From NCBI GenBank assembly GCA_021739765.1, contig JAIPBD010000003.1, forward strand, positions 186,001 to 250,000: 64,000 nt of DNA, read 5' to 3'. This DNA is from Melioribacteraceae bacterium (GTDB taxonomy: Bacteria > Bacteroidota > Ignavibacteria > Ignavibacteriales > Melioribacteraceae). A program made the position numbers and the translations under genes. Numbering within the stretch: the stretch's first letter is position 1; each line of letters starts with the position of its first letter. The notes under the pieces are model-generated. The model ran no database searches, was not told the origin of the DNA, and saw only the letters and a list, made by a program, of their open reading frames with translations. Positions 54,677 through 63,773 of this stretch are shown here, piece after piece.

Positions 54677-55837
54677 TTATTTCAGCACTAACATTTTTCG
54701 AACTGCGGAATGCAAACCCACTCTCAATTTATAGAAATAAACCCCGCTGGATAAATCGGATGCGTCAAAATCAACTTCATAATTACCGGGGTATTTCATT
54801 TCGTTTACTAAAGTTGCCACCTCAATTCCCAAAGCGCTGTAAATCCTTAATACAACAAACTCTAATTGATTAATGACTGTGGGAATCGAATATTTGATAG
54901 TGGTTGTCGGATTAAACGGATTAGGATAATTCTGCGAAAGCGAAAATTCTTCGGGTTTGCTGGTCATATTAATTGATGTAATTTCAAGCGGTTTAAAATC
55001 AATCAACTCGATTGTAAAATATTTGTTGCAATTTATATCCGTTCTTTCGCTAATAAATCCGGTAGCAGAAACCGAATCGCCAAACCAAGGGGAATAGCCA
55101 TACCAATCGAACTGATCAGAATACCAGCGATTGTTTTTTAGTAAAACATAATTAGTATCTCTACAATTAATTGCTGAGACTATACCGGGTAAACACGGAA
55201 TTGTAGTGCACGGATTGCCGATTGGATTATATTCGGCATTTATTTTCACCGTATCGAATGGTTCTGTGATTAAAACCCAATCCAAAACTTCACCTTCAGT
55301 CACTTCTGAAAATGCGACTATACCAACATCCGGCGCAAAAATTGTATTAGCTTGTCCGGCGTCAAAACAATTTTTTTCGAGGTGCGTAAACTTATAACAG
55401 TTTTCAAAACTTCGAATATTTGTTTGGACTGAATCATTCCGGGAAACAAGCATTATTTCCTTCGACCAGATACATTGATTAAATCCCATCGAATCAGTTT
55501 TGGGCAATTCCCATTTCTCGAATTCCTCAGTTGTAAAATCGAACAATACGTGCGAGGTCGAATCCCTCAAATCGAGCAAAAGAATATTATCTGTTTGGGG
55601 CGAAAGCCAGAAGTGGGAGTAATTTGGGTGAGTTGCTTTAAGGTTCGGATAGTACTTGTAGTAAAAATTCCCGTTTACCGTCATTGTATCGGTAAAAGCA
55701 GAGTACAATAAAATCGGCCAATTTTCGGCTTGATAGACGAGAGTATCACCGAGTGTGATTGGTAAATATCTGTTGCAGTTCGGTTGTGCAAACGTTGAAA
55801 GAAACGATAAAAAAATAATTGTGATAAAAGATTTCAT
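54677..55837 (-). CDS. Secreted protein with type IX secretion sorting domain
   Basis: The 386 residues start with a signal peptide (MKSFITIIFLSFLSTFAQ; ATG at 55837, preceded by GGCGG). The body holds beta-rich repeats with no known domain and several cysteines. The last 90 residues form a type IX sorting domain: EFSLSQNYPNPFNPTTTIKY, then LRIYSALGIEVATLVNE and SSGVYFYKLRVGLHSAVRKM. Proteins with this end are exported by the PorU-type system and often anchored or released. The window shows no T9SS machinery genes. Confidence 0.85.
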   Translation of the reverse strand: MKSFITIIFLSFLSTFAQPNCNRYLPITLGDTLVYQAENWPILLYSAFTDTMTVNGNFYYKYYPNLKATHPNYSHFWLSPQTDNILLLDLRDSTSHVLFDFTTEEFEKWELPKTDSMGFNQCIWSKEIMLVSRNDSVQTNIRSFENCYKFTHLEKNCFDAGQANTIFAPDVGIVAFSEVTEGEVLDWVLITEPFDTVKINAEYNPIGNPCTTIPCLPGIVSAINCRDTNYVLLKNNRWYSDQFDWYGYSPWFGDSVSATGFISERTDINCNKYFTIELIDFKPLEITSINMTSKPEEFSLSQNYPNPFNPTTTIKYSIPTVINQLEFVVLRIYSALGIEVATLVNEMKYPGNYEVDFDASDLSSGVYFYKLRVGLHSAVRKMLVLK

Positions 55838-55945
55838 AATTACCGCCATTTTTTGTTAAAAAACAATCGGTAAAATTGATTTCATTTCATCTTATGATAA
55901 AATGAAAAAGAGGAAAATCGAAATATCAAAACATTTATTACAATT

Positions 55946-56455
55946 TCACCAATTGCCGGCGTAATCGAGAGTTTCACCGGAAATATGTTTCAAGTAAAAA
56001 AACTTTACTCCGGTAATTTGTCGGATGTGTAAATAGTCATGAGCAAGCCAATTCGACAAAAACAACTTACCGCTCATTTTTCCGAATTTGGGATGATTAT
56101 AAAATTGTGCTAAATCCGGATTCTTAAGAGATTTTAACCATTGAATCGAATCTTCTCGTTCAGTCAAAAATTCATTTAGTTTTATATCAAAGTCTTGTTC
56201 GAAATAGTTTCGTTTTTCTACCCAACCTACTGGATCAATCGATGGAAGGACTTTATCAGGAGTGTTCAAAACATGATTTAAGCGTGCTCGAAAATCTTCT
56301 TTCTCTTCATCACATAAATGACAGACAATTTCGAGCAGACTCCACTTTTCCGGTGAGGATTTCCATTTAATTAAATCAGCCGGTACATCTCTTAAAAGTG
56401 AAGAGAAAGAATTTTTGTTTTTCTCAAGCTCTGTGGCTAAAAGTTTAAAATCCAT
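55946..56455 (-). CDS. DinB family protein
   Basis: The 169 residues match the DinB_2 four-helix fold: WSLLEIVCHLCDEEKEDFRA with the first metal His, and a later NWLAHDYLHIRQITG with HxxxH. Members bind metal and include thiol-dependent transferases; most have no known role. The ATG at 56455 is 15 bp after the end of the GH16 gene, so both are probably co-transcribed. Confidence 0.82.
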   Translation of the reverse strand: MDFKLLATELEKNKNSFSSLLRDVPADLIKWKSSPEKWSLLEIVCHLCDEEKEDFRARLNHVLNTPDKVLPSIDPVGWVEKRNYFEQDFDIKLNEFLTEREDSIQWLKSLKNPDLAQFYNHPKFGKMSGKLFLSNWLAHDYLHIRQITGVKFFYLKHISGETLDYAGNW

Positions 56456-56470
56456 AATTGCTCTGATAGA

Positions 56471-57295
56471 TTATTCTGTGCTGGCGTAAATCCTCACATA
56501 ATCGATTTCCATTTTTTGAGGAAACGATTCATCCTGAATTCCTTGAATACCACCCCATGCACCGCCGATAGCGATGTTAAGAATTAAGTGAAATTCCTGA
56601 TCAAATGGCCATTCGCCTTCGGTTTTATTTTCGTTATAAAATGTGTAATAATTATTGTCGTCAAGATAGAATTCGATTCGATCGGCGAACCAGTCAATCC
56701 GATAAACATGAAACTCATCAAAAGGATCATCAACAACAATTTGTCCGCTTTTTTGTGTACCGATTTTATGATTATAAAGCGCTGTGTGAACACTTCCGTG
56801 GACTACTTTCGGATCCCATCCAACATGTTCCATTATATCAATTTCTCCACTTGATGGCCAACCACCATAAACCCAATCGGTAGGAAGCATCCAAATCGCC
56901 GGCCAAGTTCCCACGGCTCGTGGAATTTTTGCCCGGACTTCAATCCTTCCGTATAACCAATCGCCTTTCCCTGCTGTTACAAGTCGCGCTGAAGTGTACT
57001 GATTGCCGGAATATTCCTCTTTGATGGCAGTAATTGTAAGAATACCATTCTCAACTTTTGCGTTTTCAATTCTTTCTCTGGTGTAATATTGTTCCTCATC
57101 GTTTCCCCAGCCACTTCCACCTTCGTCATAACCCCATTTATCAGGATCAGGCAAGCCGCTATAATTAAATTCGTCGCTGAATACCAAACTCCCGGGCGCG
57201 GCCGGTTCATCAACAAATGGATTGGAGGCATCTTCTTCCGAACAGCCGTTAAATAATAAGACAAATAGAAATGATATGATTAGTAGACGTGGCAT
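56471..57295 (-). CDS. GH16 family beta-glucanase lipoprotein
   Basis: The 274 residues start with a lipoprotein signal (MPRLLIISFLFVLLFNGC; ATG at 57295 with AAGGGAA upstream). The fold is the GH16 jelly roll: LVFSDEFNYSGLPDPDKWGY, RLVTAGKGDWLYGRIEVRAK, and the catalytic motif WPSSGEIDIMEHVGWD with the two catalytic Glu and Asp between. The end HLILNIAIGGAWGG and DYVRIYA is typical. It should cut beta-1,3/1,4-glucans or laminarin at the cell surface. It is expressed with DinB on the minus strand. Confidence 0.9.
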   Translation of the reverse strand: MPRLLIISFLFVLLFNGCSEEDASNPFVDEPAAPGSLVFSDEFNYSGLPDPDKWGYDEGGSGWGNDEEQYYTRERIENAKVENGILTITAIKEEYSGNQYTSARLVTAGKGDWLYGRIEVRAKIPRAVGTWPAIWMLPTDWVYGGWPSSGEIDIMEHVGWDPKVVHGSVHTALYNHKIGTQKSGQIVVDDPFDEFHVYRIDWFADRIEFYLDDNNYYTFYNENKTEGEWPFDQEFHLILNIAIGGAWGGIQGIQDESFPQKMEIDYVRIYASTE

Positions 57296-57665
57296 TAACA
57301 AATTCCCTTTCTTGATTAACCATTGAAATGAACAATTTCTATACCACAAAAGAAAGTGCATTCCGAGTATATTTTCGCTTTAGAACTATAAAGATGAGTA
57401 AATTTTTATCAATTTTATAATTTTTCAAAAATTTGATTATACCTTTGATAAATAAGAGAACACCTCCCTTTTGCTGGTGACGTTGGCGTGCATGGGAACT
57501 GCAAAGGGGATAACGAGTCTAATTAATGAATTGGGATTTAGATGACATAAAAAAATCGTTTTGCTTTCTCTCTTTCAAATATTGGTTTCGTTCAGTCATG
57601 ATTTTAATAGAATCCACACACTAAAAAGTGCAAGTATCGGAAATTACTTTTCTGAATTCACCTAA
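57296..57665. other. 370 bp gap left of the alpha/beta-hydrolase remnant
   Basis: AT-rich sequence without an intact frame. The part after about 57570 may be an unrecognisable upstream section of the same decayed hydrolase gene. The promoter of the GH16 gene should be near 57300-57350. No repeat or RNA gene is evident. Confidence 0.4.
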
Positions 57666-57967
57666 TACATTTTCAACATTCTTGGCGGCAGTCCGTATTT
57701 GTGACGGATAAAATCCTTTTATCATGATTTGTTCGAATCAAAAATTGATGAAGTAAATAATTCCCTGCAGAAATTATTTATTTCCGTTGGCGAAAATGAA
57801 TTAGAAGAAGAATACAAAAAATGGTTGGGGAATTTGTCGGTAAATTAGAGGAAAAACTAAATCCAAATACCAGACTCATGTATAAAATAATACCGGATGG
57901 AACACATTTCCTTAATCACCCGATCGCGATGGTTTTTGGATTGGGATGGTCGTTTAAAAACGATTGA
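57666..57967 (+). pseudogene. Decayed alpha/beta-hydrolase (esterase) C-terminal remnant
   Basis: One frame reads YIFNILGGSPYL, a TGA at 57702-57704 in the place of a Trp, then RIKSFYHDLFESK and LQKLFISVGENELEEEYKK. In a second frame, joined at the A-run 57816-57821, it continues MVGEFVGKLEEKLNP, LMYKIIPDGTHFLNHP and AMVFGLGWSFKND, then a TGA at 57965-57967. From memory this is the C-terminal third of the COG2819-type esterases (GGSPSLWW, LFISVG, GETHFSVLPFAL). At least one stop and one frameshift make it a pseudogene. Confidence 0.7.
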
Positions 57968-57980
57968 AATCAAATTCTTT

Positions 57981-58649
57981 TTACTTCCTTTTTCGTTTCC
58001 GCATTCTCTCCATATATGGAATCGCGTCGGGAGTTTTACAACCGGTTTCTCCGTGATCTACTTCAACTTTTCCGATTTGCGTTGCCGCCGAAACCGCAAT
58101 CTGATGAAGTTTTTCACGACTCCCGCCAATCGTGATTAAAGCATTATTCATTGAGTATCTGGTCCGGTTTGGTGCCAGATGAATTTTTTCTTGAATAATC
58201 CGAATCTGCTCTTCAAAAAAAGAATCATCAACATCGGATTTCATCGCGATCGTGCATAAAATATTATACGCGGCTGTCGATATCCATTCGTCTTTCGATT
58301 TTGACCATTTTTTAAATTTTTCAATTGCAAATTTCGATTTTGCTGCAACTCCCGAAAACGCGTCGGTTATGACATAATTTCCCAACTCTTTGACCATTGA
58401 ATCCAATTCGTTTGATTTAATTTGATCTGAATCGATTATCATCGTTGCAAGAACTTTAGCGTCGTGAATTCCCGTCTGCCAAAGCTGCTTGCCGAGTTCA
58501 TGATTGGATTTTATTTTTTTTACAATCTTTCCGAGATTGGCATAACTTACCCCGAACATTTCGTCCTTTACACCATGTTTGCCGTAGACCTTTTTATTTT
58601 GATCAGTGCCGTAACTTGCTAATTCGTTTAAGGTTTCTTCGAGTGACAT
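57981..58649 (-). CDS. AlkD-like DNA alkylation repair protein
   Basis: The 222 residues match the DNA alkylation repair family (HEAT-like helical repeats): GVKDEMFGVSYANLGKIVKK, LGKQLWQTGIHDAKVLATMI, WISTAAYNILCTIA and RYSMNNALITIGGS. AlkD removes bulky alkylated bases without flipping them. The C-terminus ends in a Lys/Arg-rich tail (MERMRKRKRK). It is third in an operon after the nitrilase and DUF4287 genes, with a 15 bp gap. Confidence 0.85.
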   Translation of the reverse strand: MSLEETLNELASYGTDQNKKVYGKHGVKDEMFGVSYANLGKIVKKIKSNHELGKQLWQTGIHDAKVLATMIIDSDQIKSNELDSMVKELGNYVITDAFSGVAAKSKFAIEKFKKWSKSKDEWISTAAYNILCTIAMKSDVDDSFFEEQIRIIQEKIHLAPNRTRYSMNNALITIGGSREKLHQIAVSAATQIGKVEVDHGETGCKTPDAIPYMERMRKRKRK

Positions 58650-58664
58650 AAATTCCTCGCCGCT

Positions 58665-59228
58665 TTATGATTCGTTGTAAGCCGATTTTAGCCAGCCGAT
58701 TAATTCTTTATCAACTTGTTTGGCATCTGTAACTCTTACCCGGTGTGAAACCATTGAGTTAAAACTCCCGGATTTTTCCAATCTGTCGGTCGGTTCAACA
58801 GCTTTTAAGTTTATTCCGACATCAACTCTTTCTTTTGTAGATGGTTGGATTATCGCGAATTGTTTTTTCCTCCGCAAACTTACGTAAGCTTTTTTCGGAG
58901 CTATTTCAACATCTTTTCCGAACTTTTGGATTTCGTTTTGCAGTTTATCATAAATCGGTTTTAGTTGTTCCTTCCCTTTTGAGTATTGATCCGTAATAAG
59001 ATCCTCTTGATTTTCGACCGATCCGGCATCGGCGGATCGAAATTTGAGAGCGATATAATTAGCGAATCCATGCGTAAAACCATGATCTTGTTTTAAGTAA
59101 TCCACGATTTGTTTATGCTTCTCCAATTTTGATTTTTCAACAATTTTGAACCATTCATCTATTTTTTTGCCGAATTTTTCTTCGATGCTGGATATCATTT
59201 TTAGATCAGCTTCGTTGTAGTTTGCCAT
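58665..59228 (-). CDS. DUF4287 and DUF5655 domain protein
   Basis: The start is ATG at 59228 with GAGGT upstream; a TTG at 59243 would add five residues. The N-terminal half (about 5-75) is DUF4287-like (EKFGKKIDEWFKIVEKSKLE, DYLKQDHGFTHGFANYIALK) and the C-terminal half (about 90-185) is DUF5655-like (LKPIYDKLQNEIQKFG, YVSLRRKKQFAIIQPSTKE). Both domains have no known function; DUF5655 proteins may bind nucleic acid. It sits between the nitrilase and AlkD-like genes. Confidence 0.75.
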   Translation of the reverse strand: MANYNEADLKMISSIEEKFGKKIDEWFKIVEKSKLEKHKQIVDYLKQDHGFTHGFANYIALKFRSADAGSVENQEDLITDQYSKGKEQLKPIYDKLQNEIQKFGKDVEIAPKKAYVSLRRKKQFAIIQPSTKERVDVGINLKAVEPTDRLEKSGSFNSMVSHRVRVTDAKQVDKELIGWLKSAYNES

Positions 59229-59235
59229 TTTTACC

Positions 59236-60174
59236 TCATTCAATTAATTCAATTGTCGATTGTCTTTTTCGATTTACGCTAAGTTTTGTTACGTCGGGAC
59301 GAGAATAATGCCCTGCCGCGTCAAAATTTTGTCTTTCTTCAAAAACCTTTTGAATATCTAACTCGGCGGTAATTAATTTTTCTTCGTTTATAATCGGCTC
59401 TACTATCCAATTTCCATCCGGTCCGGCAATACACGATCCGCCATTTGCCAAATATTCATTGCTATTTTTAATAATTTCATCGGAATAAGGGATATCGGAG
59501 TTTATCATTTCTTTTTTAAAAACCGAAGAGGCGGAAATAACAAACGATCGTGACTCGAGCGCAATAAACCGGGTTATATCTTTGGTGTTGTGAATACTTC
59601 CGGGCCAAATCGCGACGTGCAAATTTTCACCCAAAGCGTAAAGAGATGAACGCACAAGCGGCATCCAATTCTCCCAACAGTTCAACGCTCCAACCGTAAA
59701 CTCGTTCAGCGTATGAACTTGCAATCCGTGACCGTCACCAATTGACCAAGTCAGCCGTTCATCATAAGTCGGCATAAGTTTTCGGTGAACGGAAAGAATC
59801 TCGCCGGTTTTATCGAAATAAACCCGTGAGGCGTAAAGACTATGTCCGCCTCTATCGAGAGGGCGTTCAATAATTCCCAGTATAACCGCAATTTGATTTT
59901 CTTTCGCTGCTTGGCTGACTTGTACTAAATCATTCTTTTCAATGCAGACCGATTGTCTTAAATAATACGCGAACAATTCTTTTTGCTTCGAAGAATTAAA
60001 TTCGGCGCCTCCGGTTCTTTCAGTCCAAAATGGATAACCGGGCACAAACGCTTCGGAGAAAGCAATAAGTTTGCAATTCTGCTTTCCGGCTTCAGAAATA
60101 TAATCGTTTACTTTATTAAGAGTTTCGGTCTTGTTTAACCATACGGGGGAAATCTGCGCGATGGAGACTTTCAA
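59236..60174 (-). CDS. Nitrilase/carbon-nitrogen hydrolase
   Basis: The 312 residues have the full catalytic set of the nitrilase family: Glu41 in LIAFSEAFVPGYPFW, Lys in SVHRKLMPTYDERL, and the Cys in VGALNCWENWMPLVRSSLYA. The NCWENWMP loop is closer to true nitrilases and cyanide hydratases than to amidases. It should hydrolyse a nitrile to the acid plus ammonia, in the cytosol. It is first in the nitrilase-DUF4287-AlkD operon; the link is not obvious. Confidence 0.88.
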   Translation of the reverse strand: MKVSIAQISPVWLNKTETLNKVNDYISEAGKQNCKLIAFSEAFVPGYPFWTERTGGAEFNSSKQKELFAYYLRQSVCIEKNDLVQVSQAAKENQIAVILGIIERPLDRGGHSLYASRVYFDKTGEILSVHRKLMPTYDERLTWSIGDGHGLQVHTLNEFTVGALNCWENWMPLVRSSLYALGENLHVAIWPGSIHNTKDITRFIALESRSFVISASSVFKKEMINSDIPYSDEIIKNSNEYLANGGSCIAGPDGNWIVEPIINEEKLITAELDIQKVFEERQNFDAAGHYSRPDVTKLSVNRKRQSTIELIE

Positions 60175-60400
60175 TTGTTTTTCCGATCATTTTTTGATGA
60201 AGAGTTTTTCGTGAAAATAGCAAAGATTATTCAAAGAAACAGCGAGAATTATGCCTCAGCGAAAGTGATTTCTGCGGAAAGTCTTTTTTTTAAAATCGAG
60301 ATCAACGTCCACCAATCCGCCGGGAAATTTATCACTTCGCCCTAAATGGATTTATAAGTCTTGTTTGATTATCTTTTAATATCTACTAAAATTATTCTCA

Positions 60401-62320
60401 ATGCATTACAAAGCGCAAACTCTAATTATAGTTTTCTTCATTCAATTTCTCGTTTTCCCGCAAGAAAAGGGAAACGGTTCCCGCCTTTCCGAATTGACTT
60501 ACCTCTATTCGGTTGTACATAAAGATTCCCTGTTAAAGGGTGAGCAATTTGCTTTGGACGCTTTTAAAGAAGCCTTAAAATTAAACGATTTGGAAAATTC
60601 GGCGAAATCATCGCTTTATCTTGGAAGGGTTGAAATCCAAAAAGGGGATTTGGATTCCGCGGTTACGCTGTTAAACAAAGCGCTTGAATTCAGTCTGCAA
60701 CTAAACGATTTGTTATTAGAGGCAAAATGTAATGCTTATCTCGGTGAAACATATTTTAGGAAAAATAATTTTGAAGAAGCCAAAGCACATTTGCTCATCA
60801 GTAAAAAATTACTCCCGGTAATTAATGACAACTACACAAGACTCCATGTTCATTTAAATTTGGCGAGCACATACAATCGACTTGGCGACAGGAAAAATGC
60901 TCTTGACGAAGCTTTCGAAGCCGAGAAAAACGGCTCTGCTTCAGCTTCATATTTATCCAATACTTATAATTTAATTTCAATTATTTATAATGATGTAGGC
61001 GACCAGCGAAAATCGGTGGATTATCTGATAAAATCACTCAAACTGAGTGAAACAATCGGGGATTGGAAAAGCACATCGAAAAATTTAATAAATCTCGCGG
61101 GGCACTTTTTAGATTTTGGGGCTTTGGAAAAATCAGAGCAATATTTTCAAAAAGCAATTGAAATATATAAAACCCATAACGATTTGCACGGAATGGGATA
61201 TGCTTTGATGAATTTCGGCGGGAATTATTTTCGTCGTGGAGAATTCGGAAAGGCTTTAAATATTTATAGAGAGGCTTTGGAAAGTTTCCACAAAATTAAT
61301 GATGAACGCTATCTCGCTTTTACTTATAACAACATCGGTGAGGCTTATCTAAACTTAGATGAATATGACTCCGCGTTTGTAAATGTTAATAAAGCACTTA
61401 TCTATGGAAAAAATTCGGATAACAAAATAGCGTTGGGATGTTCGTACCACTCTTTGGGAAAAATTGCTCAACAGAACAAAAACTACAACGATGCCATAAA
61501 AAATTTCGAATTGAGTTTGGAACGGGAATATATTGGAACGACAGAAGAGAATTATTTACAGCTCGCGAATGTCTATGAAATACTCGGAGAAAATGAAAAA
61601 GCCTTAAAATATATTAAACTTAGAACGGCAATTCGCGATTCAATATTTAATGAGGAAACCCAAAAACTTGTAATTGACTCGGGAATAAAGTTTGAGACTG
61701 AAGCAACAGAGAAGGAATTGGATTCGGCGAAAAGTGAAAAAATACTTCTCGAGAATAAATTCAATACATCTAAAAATGTAACCTTCTTTTTGGTGGTTTT
61801 CGGATTTGTTTTAATCGGATCGGTAACGTTTTATTATAGAAACAGAACAATCGGGTTTATCCAAAAAATAGGTTTGATTTCGGGACAAGGCGATAAAAGA
61901 AGATTAAAGAAAATAGTTCATCTGCTCGAAGATCAAGAAAATAGCGGAAACGGTAAAGATAGAATTGATGAAAAAACCAAAAGTGAATTGCTCCAAAAGT
62001 TGAATAAATTGATGGAAAATGAGAAACTTTTCACGAATCCGGAGATGAGTCTTTCCGAGATTGCCAAAATTTTGGAAACGAACACATCTTATATTTCACA
62101 CATTGTCAATCAAGAATACAACCTGAATTTCAGCAATTATATAAATAGATTCAGAATTCAAGAAGCAAAAAGAATTATCCAAACTGATCTTAATCATATC
62201 TATACATTCGAAGGAATCGCAAAAGATTCAGGCTTCAAGTCGAAATCCGCTTTTAACAACGCATTTAAAAAATTCTGCGGCAAAACTCCTTCAGAATTTT
62301 ATGCCGAATTTCACTCATAA
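60401..62320 (+). CDS. Membrane-bound TPR regulator with C-terminal AraC-type DNA-binding domain
   Basis: The 639 residues start with a signal peptide (MHYKAQTLIIVFFIQFLVFP), then about eight TPR repeats in the periplasm (residues 30-410; e.g. ALMNFGGNYFRRGEFGKALN and AFTYNNIGEAYLNLDEYDSA). After a coiled coil comes a membrane helix at about 456-475, and then a cytoplasmic AraC-family helix-turn-helix (about 530-637: MSLSEIAKILETNTSYISHI and YTFEGIAKDSGFKSKSAFNN). It should bind DNA while anchored in the membrane, like other one-component regulators of Bacteroidota. The next gene is 123 bp away. Confidence 0.9.
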   Translation: MHYKAQTLIIVFFIQFLVFPQEKGNGSRLSELTYLYSVVHKDSLLKGEQFALDAFKEALKLNDLENSAKSSLYLGRVEIQKGDLDSAVTLLNKALEFSLQLNDLLLEAKCNAYLGETYFRKNNFEEAKAHLLISKKLLPVINDNYTRLHVHLNLASTYNRLGDRKNALDEAFEAEKNGSASASYLSNTYNLISIIYNDVGDQRKSVDYLIKSLKLSETIGDWKSTSKNLINLAGHFLDFGALEKSEQYFQKAIEIYKTHNDLHGMGYALMNFGGNYFRRGEFGKALNIYREALESFHKINDERYLAFTYNNIGEAYLNLDEYDSAFVNVNKALIYGKNSDNKIALGCSYHSLGKIAQQNKNYNDAIKNFELSLEREYIGTTEENYLQLANVYEILGENEKALKYIKLRTAIRDSIFNEETQKLVIDSGIKFETEATEKELDSAKSEKILLENKFNTSKNVTFFLVVFGFVLIGSVTFYYRNRTIGFIQKIGLISGQGDKRRLKKIVHLLEDQENSGNGKDRIDEKTKSELLQKLNKLMENEKLFTNPEMSLSEIAKILETNTSYISHIVNQEYNLNFSNYINRFRIQEAKRIIQTDLNHIYTFEGIAKDSGFKSKSAFNNAFKKFCGKTPSEFYAEFHS

Positions 62321-62443
62321 ACCAAACCCTATTTCACCAACCCGTTCTGATTTATAAATCAATCCTATAAACGTTTGTTTTGGGCTCTTTTAGTCGTTTT
62401 ATTGCATTCAGCGATCGCAAAATAAATTATTTCGGAGATTAAA

Positions 62444-63052
62444 ATGAGAAGAAGATTTCAACTATTAGTCAATTTAGTATTCCTTTTTACGATTCTTTCT
62501 TGCGGAAACGAGAGCTCGGAATTGGCTGAAAGCAAACTTTTGGGTGCTATTCCGAGAATTGCAGATGAATACACACGGAAGACTGCAACACTCGAAAAGG
62601 AAAAACAAAACGCGACGGATATCGATGAATTGGTAGAATTTTCAAATGAACTTGAACTGATGGAAAATGAGGCGAAATCAAAAATTGAGCAGGCGAAAGG
62701 AAGTTTAAATTTACCGATTGAAGTGCCTTTTGAAGTGAAATCTGACATTGAAGATTACAGTGTGGTGGGCTTACAAATTTTCGATGTTCGATTTAATGAT
62801 GTCGAGATTCATGCAAAAATTAAATCCAATGTTACAAGGGAGCATATCTTCGGATATCTGCAAGCAGCGGACGGCAACGGGAAAGTTTTACCTGTCGAAA
62901 AGAACTGGATCGTTCTGGCAGCCGGCAACTGGAGAGACCTTAAAGTTGGCGAAGAGGCTGTAATCAAAGGTTATTATCGTGGAATTCAAAAGTTGGCGGA
63001 AGCCGAAAAGTTCATTTTTAAGTCGCGTGAAGAATGGGAAAAAGACAACTAA
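62444..63052 (+). CDS. Lipoprotein of unknown function
   Basis: The 202 residues begin with a lipoprotein signal (MRRRFQLLVNLVFLFTILSC, Cys20). Residues 30-85 are a charged helix with coiled-coil character (EYTRKTATLEKEKQNATDID). The C-terminal half is beta-rich (VVGLQIFDVRFNDVEIHAKI and VGEEAVIKGYYRGIQKLAEA) without a known domain. It is followed 28 bp on by the zinc-finger membrane protein, probably in the same unit. Confidence 0.7.
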   Translation: MRRRFQLLVNLVFLFTILSCGNESSELAESKLLGAIPRIADEYTRKTATLEKEKQNATDIDELVEFSNELELMENEAKSKIEQAKGSLNLPIEVPFEVKSDIEDYSVVGLQIFDVRFNDVEIHAKIKSNVTREHIFGYLQAADGNGKVLPVEKNWIVLAAGNWRDLKVGEEAVIKGYYRGIQKLAEAEKFIFKSREEWEKDN

Positions 63053-63080
63053 CCAAATTCAAAATTAAAGGAGTTACAAA

Positions 63081-63551
63081 ATGAAATGTGCTAATCATCC
63101 CGAATCAGATGCTGTTGGAACATGTGTCGATTGTGGTAAAGGACTTTGTTCAGAGTGTTTAAATCAATATGAATTTCCAATTTGCGACAGCTGTAATTCA
63201 GTTAGAGCCGACGGCGAAAAAAAGGAACTGACAAAAAATATCGCGTTAACGGTTCTCTTTTTTGCTATCGGTTTTTATTTCGCGAACAGTTCCGCCGGAA
63301 GTTTTCAGCTTGTCGGAGGAATTGTAATCGGTTATCTGTTTGCCGGAATTCCTTGGGGATGGAGTTTTTTGAATAAAATTACACCAAGTATATTCCTATT
63401 TCTTCCATTAATAGGCTGGGTAATTTATTTCTTTATTAAGGGAATTTTATCGTTCTTTATCGGGTTTATTGCACTACCGATAAAACTATTTCAAATTTAT
63501 CGGGATAGTCAAAGATTAAAGGGAGTTTCACAATCGGTTAACATTGGTTAA
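63081..63551 (+). CDS. Membrane protein with N-terminal B-box-like zinc finger
   Basis: The first 45 residues are a Cys/His-rich metal-binding module (CANHPESDAVGTCVDCGKGL, CSECLNQYEFPICDSC) like those on many small bacterial membrane proteins. The remaining 110 residues have three or four hydrophobic segments. The function is unknown. It starts at ATG 63081 with AAAGGAG upstream. Confidence 0.8.
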   Translation: MKCANHPESDAVGTCVDCGKGLCSECLNQYEFPICDSCNSVRADGEKKELTKNIALTVLFFAIGFYFANSSAGSFQLVGGIVIGYLFAGIPWGWSFLNKITPSIFLFLPLIGWVIYFFIKGILSFFIGFIALPIKLFQIYRDSQRLKGVSQSVNIG

Positions 63552-63568
63552 TCCAATTGTGATAATGG

Positions 63569-63612
63569 AGCCCGGTTTGGGAAAGTGCCGGGCTTCCTAA
63601 TTTTTATGTTTT
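63569..63612 (+). terminator. Rho-independent terminator
   Basis: Arms AGCCCGG (63569-63575) and CCGGGCT (63588-63594) with a 12-base loop, then TCCTAATTTTTATGTTTT. It closes the unit ending at 63551. The U-tract begins a few bases late, so it may be of moderate strength. Confidence 0.7.
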
Positions 63613-63773
63613 AATCTGTGGAAATAATAAAGATTCATAAAGCTAAAAAGAGTATAACTTAACGAAAACCAAAACTCCCAATCAAAAAATCTTACAGTCG
63701 CGTGCCCTACGAACCAAATCACACTGAAAATTGAAAACACAAAACTTATCACCAACATCAATTGATTATTCAT
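63597..63773 (-). CDS. Small membrane protein of 58 residues
   Basis: A short frame with AAGGA 5 bases before its ATG at 63773 and a TAG at 63597-63599. It encodes MNNQLMLVISFVFSIFSVIW, a second hydrophobic stretch (WFSLSYTLFSFMNLYYF), and a basic tail HRLKHKN. Its start overlaps the end of the upstream gene by 8 bp, suggesting translational coupling. The function is unknown. Confidence 0.7.
   Translation of the reverse strand: MNNQLMLVISFVFSIFSVIWFVGHATVRFFDWEFWFSLSYTLFSFMNLYYFHRLKHKN

Noticed and set aside
57816-57821. Programmed frameshift at the A6 run
   Set aside because: A TGA lies in the same remnant and the N-terminal part is missing, so decay explains it better.
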